NCBI GenBank assembly: GCA_040954595.2 | Contig: CM082585.2 | Location: 1,116,001-1,180,000, forward strand | Length of the DNA stretch: 64,000 nucleotides | Source of the DNA: Balanoglossus misakiensis | Lineage: Eukaryota; Hemichordata | Direction of reading: 5' to 3' | In this document: piece by piece, positions 57,201 through 64,000 of the stretch | Layout: each line of letters opens with the position of its first letter | Numbering within the stretch: position 1 is the stretch's first letter | Translations under genes and position numbers: made by a program | The notes under the pieces: model-generated | What the model saw: only the letters and a program-made list of their open reading frames with translations | The model's database searches: none | Told to the model about the DNA's origin: nothing

Positions 57201-60200
57201 TGATGATTTTCAACCCTGATTTTTTTTCAAAAATCGACGAAATTTTGAGATTTTGCAAAATCGAAAATTTGTCATTTTTTGATGATTTTCCCCCAATGGT
57301 TTTTTTCAAAATCGACGAAATTTTGAGATTTTGCAAAGTCGAAAATTTGTCATTTTTTGATGATTTTCCCCCATGATTTTTTTTCAAAAATGGACGAAAT
57401 TTTGAGATTTTGCAAAGACGAAAATTTGTCATTTTTTGATGATTTTCACCCATGATTTTTTTTCAAAAATCGACGAAATTTGAGATTTTGCAAAGTCGAA
57501 AATGTGTCATTTTTTGATGATTTTCACCCGTTTTTTTTCAAAATTTGTCATTTTTTGATGATTTTCAACCATGATTTTTTTTCAAAAATCGACGAAATTT
57601 TGAGATTTTGCAAAGTAGAAAATGTGTCATTTTTTGATGATTTTCACCGATGATTTTTTTCAAAAATCGACGAAATTTTGAGATTTTGCGAAGTCGAAAA
57701 TTTGTCATTTTTTGATGATTTTCGCCCATGATTTTTTTCAAAAATCGACGAAATGTTGAGATTTTGCAAAGTCGAAAATTTGTCATTTTTTGATGATTTT
57801 CACCCATGATTTTTTTCAAAAATCGACGAAATGTTGAGATTTTGCAAAGTCGAAAATTTTGTCATTTGTTGATGATTTTCAACCATGATTTTTTTTCAAA
57901 AATCGACGAAATTTTGAGATTTTGCAAAGTCGAAAATTTGTCATTTTTCGATGATTTTCACCCATGATTTTTTTCAAAAATCGACGAAATTTTTGAGATT
58001 TTGCAAAGTCGAAAATGTGTCATTTTTCGATGATTTTCACCCATGATTTTTTTCAAAAATCGACGAAATTTTGAGATTTTGCAAAGACGAAAATTTGTCA
58101 TTTTTTGATGATTTTCACCCATGATTTTTTTTCAAAAATCGACGAAATTTTGAGATTTTGCAAAGTCGAAAATGTGTCATTTTTTGATGATTTTCACCCG
58201 TTTTTTTTCAAAATTTGTCATTTTTTGATGATTTTCACCCATGATTTTTTTTCAAAAATCGACGAAATTTTGAGATTTTGCAAAGTAGAAAATGTGTCAT
58301 TTTTTTGATGATTTTCACCGATGATTTTTTTCAAAATCGACGAAATTTTGAGATTTTGCGAAGTCGAAAATTTGTCATTTTTTGATGATTTTCGCCCATG
58401 ATTTTTTTCAAAAATCGACGAATGTTGAGATTTTGCAAAGTCGAAATTTGTCATTTTTTGATGATTTTCACCCATGATTTTTTTCAAAAATCGACGAAAT
58501 GTTGAGATTTTGCAAAGTCGAAAATTTTGTCATTTGTTGATGATTTTCAACCATGATTTTTTTTCAAAAATCGACGAAATTTTGAGATTTTGCAAAGTCG
58601 AAAATTTGTCATTTTTCGATGATTTTCACCCATGATTTTTTCAAAAATCGACGAAATTTGAGATTTTGCAAAGTCGAAAATGTGTCATTTTTCCGATGAT
58701 TTTCACCCATGATTTTTTTTCAAAAATCGACGAAATTTTGAGATTTTGCAAAGTCGAAAATGTGTCATTTTTTGATGATTTTCACCCAAGTTTTTTTTTT
58801 TAAAAATCGACGAACCTATGATTTTTTTCAAAATCGACGAAATTTTGTGATTTTGCAAAGTCGAAAATTTTGTCATTTTTTGATGATTTTCAACCCTGAT
58901 TTTTTTTCAAAAATCGACGAAATTTTGAGATTTTGCAAAAATCGAAAATTTGTCATTTTTTGATGATTTTCCCCCAATGGTTTTTTTCAAAATCGACGAA
59001 ATTTTGAGATTTTGCAAAGTCGAAAATTTTGTCATTTTTTGATGATTTTCAACCATGATTTTTTTTCAAAAATCGACGAAAATTTGAGATTTTGCAAAGT
59101 CGAAAATGTGTCATTTTTTGATGATTTTCACCCGTTTTTTTTTCAAAATTTGTCATTTTTTCATGATTTTCACCCATGATTTTTTTCAAAAATCGACGAA
59201 ATTTTGAGATTTTGCAAAGTCGAAAATTTGTCATTTTTCGATGATTTCACCCATGATTTTTTTCACAAATCGACGAAATTTTGAGATTTTGCAAAGTCGA
59301 AAATGTGTCATTTTTTGATGATTTTCACCCTGTTTTTTTTTTAAAAATCGACGAACCTATGATTTTTTCAAAATCGACGAAATTTTGTGATTTTGCAAAG
59401 TCGAAAATTTTGTCATTTTTTGATGATTTTCAACCCTGATTTTTTTTCAAAAATCGACGAAATTTTGAGATTTTGCAAAATCGAAAATTTGTCATTCTTT
59501 GATGATTTTCCCCCAATGGTTTTTTTCAAAATCGACGAAATTTTGAGATTTTGCAAAGTCGAAAATGTGTCATTTTTTGATGATTTTCACCCATTGTTTT
59601 TTTTTTAAAAATCGACGAACCTATGATTTTTTCAAATCGACGAAATTTTGTGATTTTGCAAAGTCGAAAATTTTGTCATTTTTTGATGATTTCAACCCTG
59701 ATTTTTTTTTCAAAAATCGAACGAAATTTTGAGATTTTGCAAAATCGAAAATTTGTCATTTTTGATGATTTTCCCCAATGGTTTTTTTCAAAATCGACGA
59801 AATTTTGAGATTTTGCAAAGTCGAAAATTTGTCATTTTTTGATGATTTTCACCCGTTTTTTTTCAAAATTTGTCATTTTTGATGATTTCACCCATGATTT
59901 TTTTCAAAATCGACGAAATTTGAGATTTTGCAAAGTCGAAAATGTGTCATTTTTTGATGATTTTCACCCATGATTTTTTTCAAAAATCGACGAAAATTTT
60001 GAGATTTTGCAAAGTCGAAAATGTGTCATTTTTTGATGATTTTCACCCATGTTTTTTTTTTTAAAAATCGACGAACCTATGATTTTTTTCAAATCGACGA
60101 AATTTTGTGATTTTGCAAAGTCGAAAATTTTGTCATTTTTTGATGATTTTCAACCCTGATTTTTTTTCAAAAATCGACGAAATTTTGAGATTTTGCAAAA

Positions 60201-62217
60201 TCGAAAATTTGTCATTTTTTGATGATTTTCCCCAATGGTTTTTTTCAAAATCGACGAAATTTTGAGATTTTGCAAAGTCGAAAATTTTGTCATTTTTTGA
60301 TGATTTTCCCCCATGATTTTTTTTTCAAAAATGGACGAAATTTTGAGATTTTGCAAAGACGAAAATTTGTCATTTTTTGATGATTTTCACCCATGATTTT
60401 TTTTCAAAAATCGACGAAATTTGAGATTTTGCAAAGTCGAAAATGTGTCATTTTTTGATGATTTTCACCCGTTTTTTTTCAAAATTTGTCATTTTTTGAT
60501 GATTTTCACCCATGATTTTTTTTTCAAAAATCGACGAAATTTTGAGATTTTGCAAAGTAGAAAATGTGTCATTTTTTGATGATTTTCACCGATGATTTTT
60601 TTCAAAAATCGACGAAATTTTGAGATTTTGCGAAGTCGAAAATTTGTCATTTTTGATGATTTTCGCCCATGATTTTTTTCAAAAATCGACGAAATGTTGA
60701 GATTTTGCAAAAGTCGAAAATTTGTCATTTTTTGATGATTTTCACCCATGATTTTTTTCAAAAATCGACGAAATGTTGAGATTTTGCAAAAGTCGAAAAT
60801 TTTGTCATTTGTTGATGATTTTCAACCATGATTTTTTTTCAAAAATCGACGAAAATTTGAGATTTTGCAAAGATGAAAATTTGTCATTTTTGATGATTTT
60901 TACCCATAATTTTTTTTCAGAAATGGACGAAATTTTGAGATTTTGCAAAGTCGAAAATGTGTCATTTTTTGATGATTTTCACCCGTTTTTTTTTTCAAAA
61001 GTTGTCATTTTTTCATGATTTTCACCCATGATTTTTTTCAAAAATCGACGAAATTTTGTGATTTTGCAAAATCGAAAATTTGTCATTTTTTGATGATTTT
61101 CAACCATGATTATTTTTCAAAAACCGACGAAATTTTGAGATTTTGCAAACATGAAAATTTGTCATTTTTTGATGATTTTCGCCCATGATTTTTTTCAAAA
61201 ATCGACGAAATGTTGAGATTTTGCAAAGTCGAAAATTTGTCATTTTTTGATGATTTTCACCCATGATTTTTTTCAAAAATCGACGAAATGTTGAGATTTT
61301 GCAAAGTCGAAAATTTTGTCATTTTTTTGATGATTTTCAACCATGATTTTTTTTCAAAAATCGACGAAAATTTGAGATTTTGCAAAGATGAAAATTTGTC
61401 ATTTTTGATGATTTTTACCCATAATTTTTTTTCAAAATCGACGAAATTTTGTGATTTTGCAAAGTCGAAAATTTTGTCATTTTTTGATGATTTTCAACCA
61501 TGATTTTTTTTCAAAAATCGACGAAATTTTGAGATTTTGCAAAGTCGAAAATTTTGTTATTTTTTGATGATTTTCAACCATGATTTTTTTTCAAAAATCG
61601 ACGAAAATTTGAGATTTTGCAAAGTCGAAAATGTGTCATTTTTTGATGATTTTCACCCGTTTTTTTTTCAAAATTTGTCATTTTTTCATGATTTTCACCC
61701 ATGATTTTTTTCAAAATCGACGAAATTTTGAGATTTTGCAAAGTCGAAAATTTGTCATTTTTCGATGATTTTCACCCATGATTTTTTTCAAAAATCGACG
61801 AAATTTTGAGATTTTTGCAAAGTCGAAAATTTGTCATTTTTCGATGATTTTCACCCATGATTTTTTTCAAAAATCGACGAAATTTTGAGATTTGCAAAAT
61901 CGAAAATTTGTCATTTTTTGATGATTTTCCCCAATGGTTTTTTTCAAAATCGACGAAATTTTGAGATTTTGCAAAGTCGAAAAATTTTGTCATTTTTGAT
62001 GATTTTCAACCATGATTTTTTTTCAAAAATCGACGAAAATTTGAGATTTTGCAAAGTCGAAAATGTGTCATTTTTTGATGATTTTCACCCGTTTTTTTTT
62101 CAAAATTTGTCATTTTTCATGATTTTCACCCATGATTTTTTCAAAAATCGACGAAATTTTGAGGATTTTGCAAAGTCGAAAATTTGTCATTTTTCGATGA
62201 TTTTCACCCCATGATTT
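42200..62217. repeat. Satellite 2, distal domain
   Basis: The same 78-bp satellite, but other subtypes dominate: GAAAATGTGTCATT, TTGCAAAGACGAAAA, AAAGAGGAAAA, and short monomers with GACGAACCTATGATT or CCCGTTTTTTTTCAAAATT. Landmark variants recur about 6.91 kb apart (48795/55711, 48983/55896, 49378/56292) and about 2.1 kb apart (52319/54421, 53062/55160), showing long-range higher-order copies. The boundary near 42.2 kb is approximate. Confidence 0.93.
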
Positions 62218-62317
62218 NNNNNNNNNNNNNNNNNNNNNNNNNNNNNNNNNNNNNNNNNNNNNNNNNNNNNNNNNNNNNNNNNNNNNNNNNNNNNNNNNNN
62301 NNNNNNNNNNNNNNNNN
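62218..62317. other. Assembly gap of exactly 100 N
   Basis: A run of exactly 100 N is the usual placeholder for a join of unknown size, so neither the missing length nor the orientation of the right side is certain. Confidence 0.98.
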
Positions 62318-64000
62318 ATGGGTGAAAATCATCAAAAAATGACAATTTTTTGTCTTTGCAAAATCTCAAAATTTGGTCGATTTTTGAAAAACAAAATCAT
62401 GGGAAAAAATCATCAAAAAATGACAAATTTTCGACTTTGCAAAATCTCAAAATTTCGTCGATTTTGGAAAAAAAAACATGGGTGAAAATCATCAAAAAAT
62501 GACAAATTTTCGAATTTGCAAAATCTCAAAATTTCGTCGATTTTTGAAAAAAATCATGGGTTCGTTCAATTTTGAAAAAAAACATGGGTGAAAATCATCA
62601 AAAAATTACAAATTTTCGACTTTGCAAAATCTCAAAATTTTGTCGATTTTTGAAAAAAAATCATGGGTGAAAATCATTAATAAATGACAAATTTTCGACT
62701 TTGCAAAATCTCAAAATTTCGTCGATTTTTGAAAAAAAATCATGGGTGAAAATCATCAAAAAATTACAAATTTTCGACTTTGCAAAATCTCAAAATTTCG
62801 TCGATTTTTGAGAAAAATCATGGGTGAAAATCATCAAAAAATGACAAATTTTCGACTTTGCAAAATCTCAAAATTTTGTCGATTTTTGAAAAAAAATCAT
62901 GGGTTCGTTGATTTTTGAAAAAAAACATGGGTGAAAATCATCAAAAAATTACAAATTTTCGAATTTGCAAAATCTCAAAATTTTGTCGATTTTTGAAAAA
63001 AATCATGGGTGAAAATCATCAAAAAATGACACATTTTCGACTTTGCAAAATCTCAAAATTTCGTCGATTTTTGAAAAAAATCATGGGTGAAAATCATCAA
63101 AAAATGACAAATTTTCGACTTTGCAAAATCTCAAAATTTCGTCGATTTTTGAAAAAAATCATGGGTTCGTTCAATTTTGAAAAAAAATATGGGTGAAAAT
63201 CATCAAAAAATTACAAATTTTCGTCTTTGCAAAATCTCAAAATTTCGTCGATTTTTGAAAAAAAAAATCATAGGTAAAAATCATCAAAAAATTACAAATT
63301 TTCGACTTTGCAAAATCTCAAAATTTTGTCGATTTTTGAAAAAAATCATGGGTGAAAATCATCAAAAAATGACAAATTTTCGACTTTGCAAAATCTCAAA
63401 ATTTCGTCGATTTTTGAAAAAAATCATGGGTTCGTTCAATTTTGAAAAAAAACATGGGTGAAAATCATCAAAAAATTACAAATTTTCGACTTTGCAAAAT
63501 CTCAAAAATTTGTCGATTTTTGAAAAAAAATCATGGGTGAAAATCATTAATAAATGACAAATTTTCGACTTTGCAAAATCTCAAAATTTCGTCGATTTTT
63601 GAAAAAAAAAACATGGGTGAAAATCATCAAAAAATGACAAATTTTCGACTTTGCAAAATCTCAAAATTTCGTCGATTTTTGAAAAAAATCATGGGTTCGT
63701 TCAATTTTGAAAAAAAACATGGGTGAAAATCATCAAAAAATTACAAATTTTCGACTTTGCAAAATCTCAAAATTTTGTCGATTTTTGAAAAAAAATCATG
63801 GGTGAAAATCATTAATAAATGACAAATTTTCGACTTTGCAAAATCTCAACATTTCGTCGATTTTTGAAAAAAATCATGGGTGAAAATCATCAAAAAATGA
63901 CAAATTTTCGACTTTGCAAAATCTCACAATTTCGTCGATTTTTTAAAAAAAATCATGGGTGAAAATCATCAAAAAATTACAAATTTTCGACTTTGCAAAA
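62318..64000. repeat. Satellite 2, inverted segment
   Basis: The same monomer, read as its reverse complement on the plus strand (ATGGGTGAAAATCATCAAAA). Short monomers containing GGGTTCGTTCAATTTTG recur at 62561, 63166, 63431 and 63696 (262-265 bp apart over the last three), with a variant at 62904. The unit is thus three full monomers plus a truncated one. It continues past the window. Confidence 0.95.

Noticed and set aside
1-64000. tRNA or other structural RNA genes
   Set aside because: No cloverleaf with intact A and B boxes was found by eye. The only GGTTCAAATCCC-like string (10338) is inside the EGF exon.

Overview
The window looks like nuclear DNA of an invertebrate animal. One minus-strand gene is split into short exons with GT/AG borders. 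They encode C-type lectin, CUB, sushi (CCP) and calcium-binding EGF modules, most joined in phase 1. The rest is animal-type repeat DNA: long satellites, palindromic MITEs, SINE-like units and a non-LTR retrotransposon. A deuterostome (hemichordate, amphioxus or echinoderm) is my best guess, but the sequence alone does not fix the phylum. Nothing prokaryotic is present.

Layout. (1) 1-8750: tandem array of a 90-bp satellite, broken at intervals by clusters of a 74-bp derivative, giving a higher-order unit of about 2 kb. (2) 8752-29049: sixteen exons of one minus-strand gene, in the order CTLD, CUB x3, CCP x4, EGF x2. Its introns are packed with MITEs (called here A to F, plus G), a SINE-like triplicated element and several large palindromes. 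(3) 29173-30890: more MITEs and a second SINE-like unit. (4) 31056-34213: a 5'-truncated non-LTR retrotransposon with RT and endonuclease remnants, split by a 796-bp TTAA-flanked DNA transposon. (5) 34544-35091: three diverged copies of a roughly 240-bp unit. (6) 35093-64000: a second, unrelated AT-rich satellite with a 78-bp monomer. It is interrupted by a 100-N gap at 62218-62317, after which the array runs in the opposite orientation.

The modular gene would encode a secreted or cell-surface recognition/adhesion protein, but as written it carries three disabling changes. The conserved CUB tryptophan codon in CUB2 reads TGA. CCP1 is frameshifted and truncated at a MITE. The CCP3 donor reads TT instead of GT. 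Each lies in an exon that starts and ends in phase 1, so skipping all three would leave one open frame. Either this is a young pseudogene, or the assembly has errors, or the lesions are bypassed by splicing. The 5' end (signal peptide) was not found upstream of 29049. The 3' end runs towards, or into, the satellite at 1-8750.

The most noteworthy points are the three lesions in skippable exons, the inverted repeats flanking exons, the clean TTAA nested insertion in the LINE, the satellite inversion at the assembly gap, and the two satellites' higher-order structure. No system that I can call truly new is proven here.
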